The notes beneath the pieces were generated by a model. That model ran no database searches. It saw only the letters and a list, made by a program, of their open reading frames with translations, and was not told the origin of the DNA. 64,000 nt of DNA, from positions 62,001-126,000 of the forward strand of contig CAZLWV010000001.1 of assembly GCA_964563135.1 (NCBI GenBank), given 5' to 3'. This DNA is from JAAYAY01 sp964563135 (GTDB lineage: Bacteria > Planctomycetota > Planctomycetia > Pirellulales > Thermoguttaceae). The position numbers and the translations under genes were made by a program. Below are positions 26,929-35,085 of this stretch, in pieces; positions within the stretch are counted from its first letter, which is position 1; the number at the start of each line of letters is the position of its first letter.

Positions 26929-28125
26929 TTGACCGAAATACTGAAAGTCGACGAATCCTCTGTCTTGGGGCGTTTCTCCCGATTCGAACTTATCGGATGG
27001 TGGGAACAAACGCGGCTCGCCCGCGCCAAGGTGCTGCTGGTTGGGGTTGGAGCGATCGGGAACGAGGTGCTCAAGAACCTCGCCTTGCTGGGGATTGGCA
27101 ACGTGGTCGTCGTCGACCTCGACACGATCGAGAACTCCAATCTTTCACGTTCCGTATTGTTCCGCGCGGACGACTGCGGCCGCAGCAAGGCGGAGGTCGC
27201 CGCCGAACGAGCCCGCGAGATCTACCCCCACATGCGAGTGCAACCGATCGTGGCCAACGCCGTGTTCGATCTTGGCCTCGGTCTCTACCGCTGGGCCGAT
27301 GTGATCCTGGCCGGGCTCGACAACCGAGAGGCCCGCGTGGCGATCAACCGGGCTGCGGCGCGCACGGGCAAGGTCTGGATCGACGGTGCGATCGAGCGGC
27401 TCGACGGCGTCGCCCGGGTCTTCGACCCGGCTTGCGGGCCGTGCTACGAATGCACGATGAACGCCATCGACTGGAAGATGCTCGAGGCACGTCGAAGCTG
27501 CGCCCTTCTATCGCGAAGCGAGATGGAACTGGGCAAGGTTCCCACGACGCCGACCACCGCATCGGTGATTGCCGGTATCCAGTGCCAGGAGGCGGTGAAA
27601 TACCTCCACGGTCTGGACGTGCTGGAGGGCCAGGGCTTCATTTTCGACGGTATGAACCACCAGAGCCACGTGGTCCGCTACACACGCAAGGAGGACTGTC
27701 CATCCCACGAAATCGACCAGCCGGTCGAGTTCCTGCCATGGAGCGTGGCACAGACCACGGTCCGCCAGTTTCTGGCTCGAGTTCGCGCGGACCTGGGCCC
27801 GGAGGCCGTGGTGGAAACGGGCAACGACCTGCTCGCCAGCCTGCACTGTCCGGACTGCAACCAGACCGAACCGGTCTGGACGTCGTTGGGCAAGGTAACC
27901 GAAGCCGGCGCACGCTGCGTCCGTTGCGGCGCCGACCGGGTGCCGGAGATGGTGCACACGCTGGACGACAGCGCGGCGTGCCTCGATCGCACACTCGCTC
28001 AGATCGGCGTGCCCGGCTGGGACATCCTGGCTGGCCGTGCAGGGCTCGAACAGCGGTTCTACGAGTTTGTCGGAGATCGCGACGAAGTTCTCGGCGAGGC
28101 CCAGGCCGCCGAGATGACGGAATAA
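26929..28125 (+). CDS. E1-like Ubl-activating enzyme (ThiF/MoeB fold)
   Basis: 398 aa from a TTG at 26929. The ATP-binding loop is VGVGAIGNE (38-46), with the adenylation motif DLDTIENSNLSR (63-74) and LDNREARVAIN (130-140). A cysteine cluster CGPCYEC (169-175) is followed by Cys191 in RRSCALL, a candidate thioester cysteine, and TPTTASVIAGIQCQEAVK, typical of E1 enzymes. The C-terminus adds a zinc ribbon (Cys307, 310, 330, 333). E1 proteins adenylate the Ubl C-terminus and pass it to an E2; an E2 is encoded by the last core gene of this operon. Which cysteine forms the thioester is uncertain. Confidence 0.9.
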   Translation: MTEILKVDESSVLGRFSRFELIGWWEQTRLARAKVLLVGVGAIGNEVLKNLALLGIGNVVVVDLDTIENSNLSRSVLFRADDCGRSKAEVAAERAREIYPHMRVQPIVANAVFDLGLGLYRWADVILAGLDNREARVAINRAAARTGKVWIDGAIERLDGVARVFDPACGPCYECTMNAIDWKMLEARRSCALLSRSEMELGKVPTTPTTASVIAGIQCQEAVKYLHGLDVLEGQGFIFDGMNHQSHVVRYTRKEDCPSHEIDQPVEFLPWSVAQTTVRQFLARVRADLGPEAVVETGNDLLASLHCPDCNQTEPVWTSLGKVTEAGARCVRCGADRVPEMVHTLDDSAACLDRTLAQIGVPGWDILAGRAGLEQRFYEFVGDRDEVLGEAQAAEMTE

Positions 28126-28160
28126 GAAGGTACAGCCTGCCGAATCCTCCAGATACTGAT

Positions 28161-29375
28161 ATGACCAAAGACCAGCCCAAGCCGGATATCCAGCAGCTTT
28201 CGCAGCGAGAGCTTCCCCAATCGAGGTTTCCGGCCAAGTCCGACCTGTTTCGGGTGTTTTTCGACCCGGCCGCCCACAGCGCGGTGCAGCAGCATGCCCG
28301 GCGAAACCTGAGTGTGGAGGTTGGAGGCGTGCTGGTTGGCCAGTGGAAAAGCGATTCAGGCGGCCCGTTCGTGACAGTTCGCAGCGTCATCTGCAGCGAA
28401 CTGGCAGCCAGCGGTGCCGGCGAACTGACCTTCACCCACAACGCTTGGGCGGAGATCCACAAGGTGATGGACGCCGAGCATCCCGACGCCAAGATCGTGG
28501 GCTGGTACCACACGCATCCCGATTTTGGCGTTTTCCTCTCCGAGCGGGATCAGTTCATTCATGAGCATTTCTTTAGCGATCCGGGTCAGATCGCATACGT
28601 GGTGGACCCGATCCGCGAGCAGGAGGGCGTGTTCGTCTGGCAGGGGGGCAAGACCGCCTTGTGCCAGCACTACTGGGTGGGGGACGAGATTCGCATGCTT
28701 GCCGAAAGGCCCGAAGACCGGTCGGCCAGTGGGTTCAAGAAGTCGCAAGGCGATCCGGCCCCGGTGATTGTGCCATCCAGGGGGGCCCGCAGCGAATGGC
28801 TACTTCTTTCGCTCCTGGGTATCCTCTTCTTCCTGGTTGGGTACCTCCTTGCCGACCGGCTGAACTGGTGGAAACAATCGAGGCTCATCGACGGCGTGGT
28901 GGCCCATTTTGCCATGATGGGCATTCTGCGGCCGGGATTGAAAGAGCACCTCGACGTGGTGGACCAGGAAATCAGCCGACTGGAAGGCAGCCTGGCAACC
29001 GTGCGGCCGAAGGAACGGGAGGAAAAGACGCCGCTCGGCCAGGCGGAACTCGATGAGTGGAGCCTGCGGCTTCGCCAGATTCGTGCCGTGCTCGACCGGA
29101 TGGAGACCATCTATTGTGCCGAGGAGCGCCAGTCGCAATTGATGGCAGAGCTGAGTGAGGATTTCGCTCGGTTGCGGGGTGGTCTGGGACAGCCGCTGCC
29201 GGACGGCGCTGCTCCTAATCCGGCGGGCAGCAAGCCGGCCGGCCGCCGCGAGGCGTCGTCGGCGCCCTCCACACCTGCGTCCGAGTCACCGGCAGCCGGT
29301 GTGCCGGCGCCCGTTCCATCCAGGCCGGCGGCCACACCAGGTCCCGCAGAACCCAAAGCCAAGGGGGGCGATTGA
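28161..29375 (+). CDS. Membrane-anchored JAB/JAMM isopeptidase (deubiquitinase-like)
   Basis: 404 aa from the ATG at 28161. The JAMM metalloprotease motif is complete: Glu53 in SVEVGGVLVG, His117 and His119 in WYHTHPDFGVF, Ser127 and Asp130. Such zinc enzymes cleave Ubl precursors or remove Ubl from targets. One transmembrane helix (about 213-232, LLLSLLGILFFLVGYLL) follows, then a probable coiled coil (about 255-335) and a Pro/Ala-rich tail. The membrane anchor is unusual for a stand-alone JAB and fits the other membrane proteins of the operon. The stop overlaps the next start by four bases. Confidence 0.9.
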   Translation: MTKDQPKPDIQQLSQRELPQSRFPAKSDLFRVFFDPAAHSAVQQHARRNLSVEVGGVLVGQWKSDSGGPFVTVRSVICSELAASGAGELTFTHNAWAEIHKVMDAEHPDAKIVGWYHTHPDFGVFLSERDQFIHEHFFSDPGQIAYVVDPIREQEGVFVWQGGKTALCQHYWVGDEIRMLAERPEDRSASGFKKSQGDPAPVIVPSRGARSEWLLLSLLGILFFLVGYLLADRLNWWKQSRLIDGVVAHFAMMGILRPGLKEHLDVVDQEISRLEGSLATVRPKEREEKTPLGQAELDEWSLRLRQIRAVLDRMETIYCAEERQSQLMAELSEDFARLRGGLGQPLPDGAAPNPAGSKPAGRREASSAPSTPASESPAAGVPAPVPSRPAATPGPAEPKAKGGD

Positions 29376-30463
29376 CCGCGCCTGATCCGATGTCCGAACC
29401 GAATGATCGAATCCGATTGGACTGGAGAGATCTCAACTCCCAGTCGGTGGAATCCTACCTGGAAGTCCGCCGCGCGATGCGTCAGAACCTGGCCGAGCCG
29501 TTGCCGCAGCCGCTGGTGGTGCGAGTGATCTACTCGAGCTGGTTCTATCTGGCAATGGCCAGCGGCATCGGGGCGTTTCTGGCATGGGCGGCCCTGGAGC
29601 CGTTCTACGATGACAACATCGATCAGGGTGTCATCATCAGCAACCTGATGTTTCCGCTGGTCGCTGCGGCCGTGGGGCTGTTCCTGGGGGCCGCGGAAGG
29701 CCTGATGTGCCGGAACCTGAGCCGCGCGGCGATTTCCGGAGTCGTGGGGCTCGGAATCGGCTTTGCCGGGGCGATCGTGCTACTCGTCCCTGCAATCATC
29801 GTGTTCGTTATCATGACGATGATCAGTCTTTCCCTGCTCGACGACGTGCCGATTCCCGGCCAAGAGATCCGTCCCACGGGGATTTCGCTACTCATCTTCA
29901 TGATGGGACGTGCCGCAGCCTGGGCGATCGTCTCCATCGCGGCCGGGCTTGGCCAGGGAATTGCCCTGAAAGAGAAGAAGGTCATCTTCAACGGGATCGT
30001 GGGCGGGACGCTGGGAGGCCTGCTGGGGGGGCTCTTGTTCGATCCCATCGAAATGCTGTTCAGAAGCGCCGACGGCCAGGCCGCAGTCAGCCGTGGTGTG
30101 GGGTTCGTGACGATCGGTCTGCTCGTCGGCATGTTCGTCGGGCTCGTCGAGGGATGGACGAAGACGGCTTGGCTCCACATGCGGGCGGGCCCCTTGGCGG
30201 GAAAACAGTTCGTGCTGTTTCGCGACACCACGGTTCTGGGCAGTGCCCCGAAGGCCGACGTTTACCTGTTCAAAGACGCGGCGATCGAGCCTCGCCACGC
30301 AGTGATCTACAACCGTGGCGGGCGATTCGAGATCGAAGACTGCAACACGGCAGACGGCACCTACGTCAACCAGATTCCAGCCAAACGGCAGGTCCTCAAG
30401 AGTGGCGACCTTATCGTTCTTGGGCAAACCGTTCTGGAATTCGTGATCAAGGAGTCGTCGTGA
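29372..30463 (+). CDS. Polytopic membrane protein with C-terminal FHA-like domain
   Basis: 363 aa from a TTG overlapping the JAB stop (TTGA); an ATG at 29390 is the alternative. About six hydrophobic helices fill residues 52-260, rich in Gly (GGTLGGLLGGLL). Residues about 280-360 form an FHA-like sandwich: TTVLGSAPKADVYL, IEPRHAVIYN, DGTYVNQIPA, GDLIVLG. The usual phosphothreonine contacts are partly missing: no Arg after LG, and Glu replaces the Ser of SxxH. It may still recruit a phosphoprotein or simply scaffold. Translational coupling ties it to the Ubl system. Confidence 0.8.
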   Translation: MTAPDPMSEPNDRIRLDWRDLNSQSVESYLEVRRAMRQNLAEPLPQPLVVRVIYSSWFYLAMASGIGAFLAWAALEPFYDDNIDQGVIISNLMFPLVAAAVGLFLGAAEGLMCRNLSRAAISGVVGLGIGFAGAIVLLVPAIIVFVIMTMISLSLLDDVPIPGQEIRPTGISLLIFMMGRAAAWAIVSIAAGLGQGIALKEKKVIFNGIVGGTLGGLLGGLLFDPIEMLFRSADGQAAVSRGVGFVTIGLLVGMFVGLVEGWTKTAWLHMRAGPLAGKQFVLFRDTTVLGSAPKADVYLFKDAAIEPRHAVIYNRGGRFEIEDCNTADGTYVNQIPAKRQVLKSGDLIVLGQTVLEFVIKESS

Positions 30464-30492
30464 TTTTCTGACAAGACGGATTGGAGAGAACG

Positions 30493-31125
30493 ATGATCGT
30501 TGCGTGCCCATCGTGCCACAAAAAAATCAAGGCTCCTGACAGTGCTGCCGGAAAGAAGGCCAAGTGTCCAAGCTGCGGCACCGTGATGATGCTTCCAGCG
30601 GCCGTCCAGGATGCCGAGGTTGTCGATCAGAACATGCCGCCGACACCTCCGGCCAACGACCCTTTCTCCACGTTGCCTTCCGGCGGGGGGCTCTCGGACC
30701 TGCTCGACGAAGCGGACCAGATGTACTCACTGGAGAAGAAGCCTGGCGGCCTCCCTTCAACCTCGGATCCGTTTGCCGCCGGTTCTTCCAGCCCGGCAGC
30801 CGACGCGGCCGTTCCGCGGCGTCCCTGCCCGGCCTGTGGCGAAATGATCATGATGTCGGCCCTCAAGTGCCACTACTGCGGGGAAACCTTCGACCCGGGC
30901 CTGAAGAAGAAAAGAAGACGCAGCGGCAGCGGTGACGACGAGGACCTCACTCCCGGCGACTGGGTGGTGGCTATCCTCTGCAGCGGCATCGGGTGTATCG
31001 CGGGGATTGTCTGGATGATTCAAGGCAAGCCCAAGGGGGGCAAGATGCTGGCGGTGAGCGTCGCGGCCAACGTCTTCTGGGGCATCGTGCGGGTTATCCT
31101 CGAGGTCGCAACCGCCAACATGTAG
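30493..31125 (+). CDS. Zinc-ribbon membrane protein
   Basis: 210 aa from the ATG at 30493 with GGAGAGAA upstream. An N-terminal zinc ribbon (CPSCHKKIKAPDSAAGKKAK, then CPSC) is of the same type as in the E2 tail and the RING protein of this operon. A second CxxC...CxxC ribbon lies at about 112-132 (CPACGEMIMMSALKCHYCGE). Between them is a Pro/Ser-rich linker. Residues about 158-205 hold two hydrophobic helices. No catalytic residues are seen. It is probably an adaptor at the membrane for the conjugation system; this is inferred from position and shared modules. Confidence 0.75.
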   Translation: MIVACPSCHKKIKAPDSAAGKKAKCPSCGTVMMLPAAVQDAEVVDQNMPPTPPANDPFSTLPSGGGLSDLLDEADQMYSLEKKPGGLPSTSDPFAAGSSSPAADAAVPRRPCPACGEMIMMSALKCHYCGETFDPGLKKKRRRSGSGDDEDLTPGDWVVAILCSGIGCIAGIVWMIQGKPKGGKMLAVSVAANVFWGIVRVILEVATANM

Positions 31126-31195
31126 GGAAGGGAGAGCACGGGCGCAAGCCACTTGACCGAACGTTTTCTCGCGACCATTTTGAAACAGGATCTTG

Positions 31196-31894
31196 ATGTC
31201 GACGATTGTCACTTGTTCGTGTGGGGTACAGGTTCGAGTGCCGACTCCGATCAGCGGGCGGGCTTTTCGCTGCCCAAGCTGCAAGGAGACCATCGCACTC
31301 AGCGCCGAAGGCACGGCTCTCCCGGCGTGCACGCTCACTGCCGCCCAGCGGGGTGCCGCGTGCCCCATCTGCCAGACGGAGATTGGCCCCACCGAGCCGG
31401 CGATCGTTTGCCCGGCGTGCGAGCAGCTCCACCACCGGGAGTGTTGGGTCGAAGTGGCCGGGTGCGGAACCTACGGGTGCAAGCAGGCGCCATCCGTTGA
31501 GAAGTTGGCGTCCGAGGGGCCTGCCCTTTCCGCCTGGGGCGATACCAAGCGGTGTCCCGTTTGCGGCGAACAGATCAAGTCCATCGCCCTGCGGTGCCGG
31601 TACTGCAAGACCGATTTCGATACGGTCAATCCGCTTACCGCGCATGACGTGCGCCGCCAGGTAAAACACGAACAGACCGCCCGGGGGCTGAAGACCGGGA
31701 TCATAACCCTGTTCGTGTTGAGCCTGCTGGGTTGCCCTGCTCCACTGGTGGCCGTGATCGGGCCGTGCGTCTTCTTGCCTAACCACAAGGCAATTATCAA
31801 GTTAGGGCCAACGTTCGTCGTCCTTGCCTATTCCGGGCTTGGACTGTCGTTGTTATACTCGTTCTTGATGTTCGTCTTCTGGTTGGCCTTGTAG
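31196..31894 (+). CDS. Prokaryotic RING-finger-like membrane protein (candidate E3)
   Basis: 232 aa from the ATG at 31196 (AGGA upstream). Three zinc modules follow each other: a ribbon (Cys7, 9, 26, 29), a RING-like treble clef (Cys56, 59, 72, 75, His79/80, Cys83, 90, 95, with HHRECWVEVAGCGTYGC) and another ribbon (Cys120, 123, 134, 137). Two transmembrane helices close the protein (about 165-195 and 205-232). The HHxxCWxxxxGCGTYxC signature belongs to prokaryotic RING families linked to Ubl operons. In eukaryotes RING domains bring E2 to substrate; that role here is an inference. Confidence 0.82.
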   Translation: MSTIVTCSCGVQVRVPTPISGRAFRCPSCKETIALSAEGTALPACTLTAAQRGAACPICQTEIGPTEPAIVCPACEQLHHRECWVEVAGCGTYGCKQAPSVEKLASEGPALSAWGDTKRCPVCGEQIKSIALRCRYCKTDFDTVNPLTAHDVRRQVKHEQTARGLKTGIITLFVLSLLGCPAPLVAVIGPCVFLPNHKAIIKLGPTFVVLAYSGLGLSLLYSFLMFVFWLAL

Positions 31895-32115
31895 GTCCGG
31901 GCTGCAATACTCGTGAAACAGACCGGCATCGCCACTTCAGCACTCAGAAGCCACCGCCAGAGCGTTTTGGGGAGCGATTCGGCTCTTCACGGGATGCGTG
32001 GTGGCATGTCTTCGATCCTTGTTTGCGATGGAGCCCCGCCGGGACGTGCGCTGTTGTTGCTCGCGTCTCGGGTTGGTATCGGTTTTCGTTCGTTCGCAGG
32101 ACGGCCAGCACACCC

Positions 32116-33375
32116 ATGGCGCTAGTTCCGCATAACTCGTCTTCCCGCCCGGCTGAGCCACGCGATGTGGGGGCGGCTTGCCCGCACTGCCATCGGCTGA
32201 TTGAGGACGACGATCAGGTGGTGTCGTGCGGCCGTTGCGGTGCCGTTCACCATGAGGCTTGCTGGGCGGAGCACGATGGCTGTGGGACCTACGAATGCGC
32301 TCCCGCACGGCGTCATCTCGCGTTCGGGCAGGAGCCCGAGATCTGCATCACAGCCAGCGAGCTTGACGCAGCCGTTCCGCTGCGCCGCCCGGTCCGAGCG
32401 CCGGCCAGTACGTACTGCTCGACGGACTTCGGTCGCCAACCCGCCGCGCCGACCCCGGGCACAACCAACAAACTGGCCGTGGGTTCGTTCATTGTGGCGG
32501 TGCTCGGCGTCCCCCTGGCCGGATTTTTCACCGGGCTGGTGGCCGTGGTGATGGCCGCCTTTGCCCTGGGCCAGATTCAGAAATCGGGGCAGCGCGGGAT
32601 GGCCTGGGGTATCGCGGGAGTCCTCTTGGGGGTGGCCGACGCGGTGGGGTGGATCATTGTGCTGGCCATGGTGCTGGGCCACACGTCCACGGCCGTATCG
32701 CTGGACGAGTTCCAGACGGATTCGGCCGTTCTGGACAATGTTCAGCCGCATATTGCGCGTGCCATGCGGGCCAACGTACTGATTGAGTCGTCGCTGACGC
32801 TGGCAGGAAAGGCGATCGGATCGGGCGTGATCGTGGCCAAGGAAGCAGGCAGGACTCTGATCGTAACGAACCGGCACGTGGTGGATCCGAGGTTCCGCGA
32901 AGGAACCGATTCCTCCGAGCTTCCAAGCATCCGGCTGACCGTCCGCGCGATCGGACAGAACCCCGTACCGGGCCGGGTCGTTTGGGTAGCTCCCGACGGC
33001 CTCGACATCGCGGTCGTCGCGGCATCAATCCATTCGGCGGAGGTCGAATCGGCCCCGTGGGACGAGGAGCCGCGTTTGGCCATGGGCGATGAGGTCTTTT
33101 CCATTGGAAATCCCCAGGGGCTTGGTTGGTCCCACACCAAGGGAACAGTCTCGCAACTCCGCACCCGGCAGTACGGGTCACGGCAGGTGACCATGATCCA
33201 GACCGACACGGCCATCAACCAGGGAAACAGCGGTGGCGGCCTCTATGACCGCACCGGAAAACTGATCGGCATCAACACCTGGACCAACGACAAGCGGATG
33301 AGCGAAGGTCTGAGCTTCGCTGTCTCCTTTGCCTCGATCGCACCGTTCGATCCTCCTTGGGTATCCGTCCCATGA
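32116..33375 (+). CDS. RING-like domain fused through membrane helices to a trypsin-like serine protease
   Basis: 419 aa from the ATG at 32116; the frame is open to 32023 but that extension looks non-coding. Residues 22-61 repeat the RING-like signature of the gene upstream (Cys22, 25, 38, 41, His45/46, Cys49, 56, 61; HHEACWAEHDGCGTYEC). Two or three hydrophobic helices span about 119-188. Residues 225-410 form a trypsin/HtrA-like protease with a full triad: His254 (TNRHVVD), Asp297 (GLDIAVV) and Ser372 (QGNSGGGL). It has no PDZ domain. A 221-base gap separates it from the RING gene upstream, and its stop overlaps the E2 start. Confidence 0.87.
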   Translation: MALVPHNSSSRPAEPRDVGAACPHCHRLIEDDDQVVSCGRCGAVHHEACWAEHDGCGTYECAPARRHLAFGQEPEICITASELDAAVPLRRPVRAPASTYCSTDFGRQPAAPTPGTTNKLAVGSFIVAVLGVPLAGFFTGLVAVVMAAFALGQIQKSGQRGMAWGIAGVLLGVADAVGWIIVLAMVLGHTSTAVSLDEFQTDSAVLDNVQPHIARAMRANVLIESSLTLAGKAIGSGVIVAKEAGRTLIVTNRHVVDPRFREGTDSSELPSIRLTVRAIGQNPVPGRVVWVAPDGLDIAVVAASIHSAEVESAPWDEEPRLAMGDEVFSIGNPQGLGWSHTKGTVSQLRTRQYGSRQVTMIQTDTAINQGNSGGGLYDRTGKLIGINTWTNDKRMSEGLSFAVSFASIAPFDPPWVSVP

Positions 33376-34499
33376 GTTCCGTCAGACTTCGAAGACTCCA
33401 GGCCGACTTTGAAAAGCTGTCGGCCTACGCGCAGCGTCATCCGCGTGTGCGGCTCGTGCAGGCGGAGGGAAACCCGCCGGAGAAGTATCAGGTGGAGTTC
33501 CAACTGCGGAGCATCAACCAGGTTGGCGGCCAGTTCGCCTATGTGGATCGGCACCTGGTGGAGATCTTCCTGCCGCGCAATTATCCCCGCATGCCGCCGC
33601 AGTGCCGTATGTTGACTCCCGTTTTTCACCCGAACATCGCTCCCCACGCGATCTGCATCGGCGATCACTGGAATGCCGGTGAGCCGCTGTGGTCGATGGT
33701 GATGCGGATCGGCGAAATGCTCGCCTACCAGAGCTATAACACCAAGAGCCCGCTGAACGGAGAAGCCGCCCGTTGGGTCGAGCAGAACATGGCGTCGCTC
33801 CCGCTGGATCCGATTTCGCTCTATGTGGATCAGGGCAACTCGCCAGCCGGTCCGGCCGCAGCGTCGCCTTCCGGTGCCGGCCCCACGGCCCGGGTCGTTC
33901 GTCCTGGAACCGCGCCGGTTTCGCCGGCCAGGTCCCAGGTTGCCGCAACCCAGCCACAGACCGGCGACGTTCCCACGGCGAGAGTCGTGGCCAGAACGCC
34001 CGGACCTGCCGTGCCCGGGGCAGCCTCCCCGCCGGTTCCTGCCCAGCCAGCCGCTCCAACGGCCGCGTCTGCCGCGCGGACCGAGATTCCTGTCGCCCGG
34101 GTCGTCACCAAACCAGCGGCATCTGAAGCGTCTGCAACGGCATCTCCCCCCCCGACGGTGGTGCCAGTGGCGCGTGTCGTCAAACCTGGAACCTCGGCCG
34201 GTCCGGCCGCAGCGACTTCGGCGTCAGCGGCGATTCCCAGCGTGAAAGCCGCCGGCGTCCTGCCGGGCTCTGCGGCCGCGGCCGATTCCCGGCAGTCGGG
34301 AGATATTCCGATGGCCCGCGTTGTCGGCAAACCCGGGACGGCCACCTCCCGTCCGCCGGTCACCGCGGCCGGTGCCGCGGATGTGATTACCTGTGTATGT
34401 CCCGGCTGCCACTCGAGTTACGATGTGCCGGCTGCGATGGCGGGGAAGAATGCTCGCTGCAAGAAATGCCGCACGGTCATCACGATTGCTCCTTCGTGA
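33372..34499 (+). CDS. E2-like ubiquitin-conjugating enzyme (UBC fold) with repeat tail and zinc ribbon
   Basis: 375 aa, ATGA-coupled to the gene upstream. Residues 1-150 follow the UBC fold: RLRRLQADFEKL helix, YPRMPPQCRMLTPVFHPNI, and catalytic Cys95 in AICIGDHW seven residues after Asn88 of the HPN motif, then PLWSMVMRIGEML. The HPN and Cys match eukaryotic E2 enzymes. Residues 160-335 are a Pro/Ala linker with five copies of a short motif [GVI]P[TVM]ARVV (ARVV at 173, 203, 242, 267, 315). A zinc ribbon closes the protein (Cys343, 346, 363, 366). It should carry the Ubl as a thioester received from the E1. Confidence 0.88.
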   Translation: MSSVRLRRLQADFEKLSAYAQRHPRVRLVQAEGNPPEKYQVEFQLRSINQVGGQFAYVDRHLVEIFLPRNYPRMPPQCRMLTPVFHPNIAPHAICIGDHWNAGEPLWSMVMRIGEMLAYQSYNTKSPLNGEAARWVEQNMASLPLDPISLYVDQGNSPAGPAAASPSGAGPTARVVRPGTAPVSPARSQVAATQPQTGDVPTARVVARTPGPAVPGAASPPVPAQPAAPTAASAARTEIPVARVVTKPAASEASATASPPPTVVPVARVVKPGTSAGPAAATSASAAIPSVKAAGVLPGSAAAADSRQSGDIPMARVVGKPGTATSRPPVTAAGAADVITCVCPGCHSSYDVPAAMAGKNARCKKCRTVITIAPS

Positions 34500-34587
34500 G
34501 GACGGAGAAGTCGATGAACGTGGCTGGCCGCCTTCCCAGTGAACATCTCTGCCCGTTCTCGATCGCACGGCGAACGAGGATCCGCTG

Positions 34588-35085
34588 GTGGACGCAGACG
34601 TGAGAGGCTCCGACAACCAATTCCCGCCCGATTCTCAGCCAGCGGCACCACCGATGGCGGACGAGACGCCGCTTGCGCCCGCGCGCTATCGACGCCATCG
34701 TTTCATGCTGATCGTGGCTTGTGTGGTCGTGGTCTCCGCCCTCGTGTTTCGCGTGCCGAGCAGCAACCGTGTCGAGCTGGCGGGCCTCAAGGGCCTGCCG
34801 ATGCCAAGCCTGTGCATGTCGAAGAGTCTGTTCGGCGTCGATTGCCCGGGGTGCGGGCTGACACGAAGCGTGCTTTGTTTCCTCCAAGGCGACCTTGCCC
34901 GATCGCTGCATTTCCACCGCATCGGCTGGATCCTGGCCGTAGTTATCGTTTTTCAGTTTCCCTACCGCATCACAGCCCTCGTCCGCAAGCAGGACTATCC
35001 GCTGGGAAAGCGGTTTTCAGAACTCTTCAGCTACGTGCTGATCTTTCTGCTCATCGCCAATTGGCTCGTCGGCTTCTTTGTCTGA
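34588..35085 (+). CDS. DUF2752 membrane protein
   Basis: 165 aa from a GTG at 34588 (CGAGGA upstream); an ATG at 34654 is an alternative. Three hydrophobic helices surround the DUF2752 signature FGVDCPGCGLTRSVLC, followed by RSLHFHRIGWI. The family function is unknown. It lies 88 bases after the E2 gene in the same direction, so it may be cotranscribed with the Ubl operon, although it carries no Ubl-related domain. Its stop codon lies inside copy 2 of repeat family A. Confidence 0.8.
   Translation: MDADVRGSDNQFPPDSQPAAPPMADETPLAPARYRRHRFMLIVACVVVVSALVFRVPSSNRVELAGLKGLPMPSLCMSKSLFGVDCPGCGLTRSVLCFLQGDLARSLHFHRIGWILAVVIVFQFPYRITALVRKQDYPLGKRFSELFSYVLIFLLIANWLVGFFV

Noticed and set aside
26916..28160. 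Upstream extension of the JAB frame across the whole E1 gene
   Set aside because: The extension overlaps the E1 in another frame and is Arg/Gly-rich noise. JAB homology begins shortly after the ATG at 28161.
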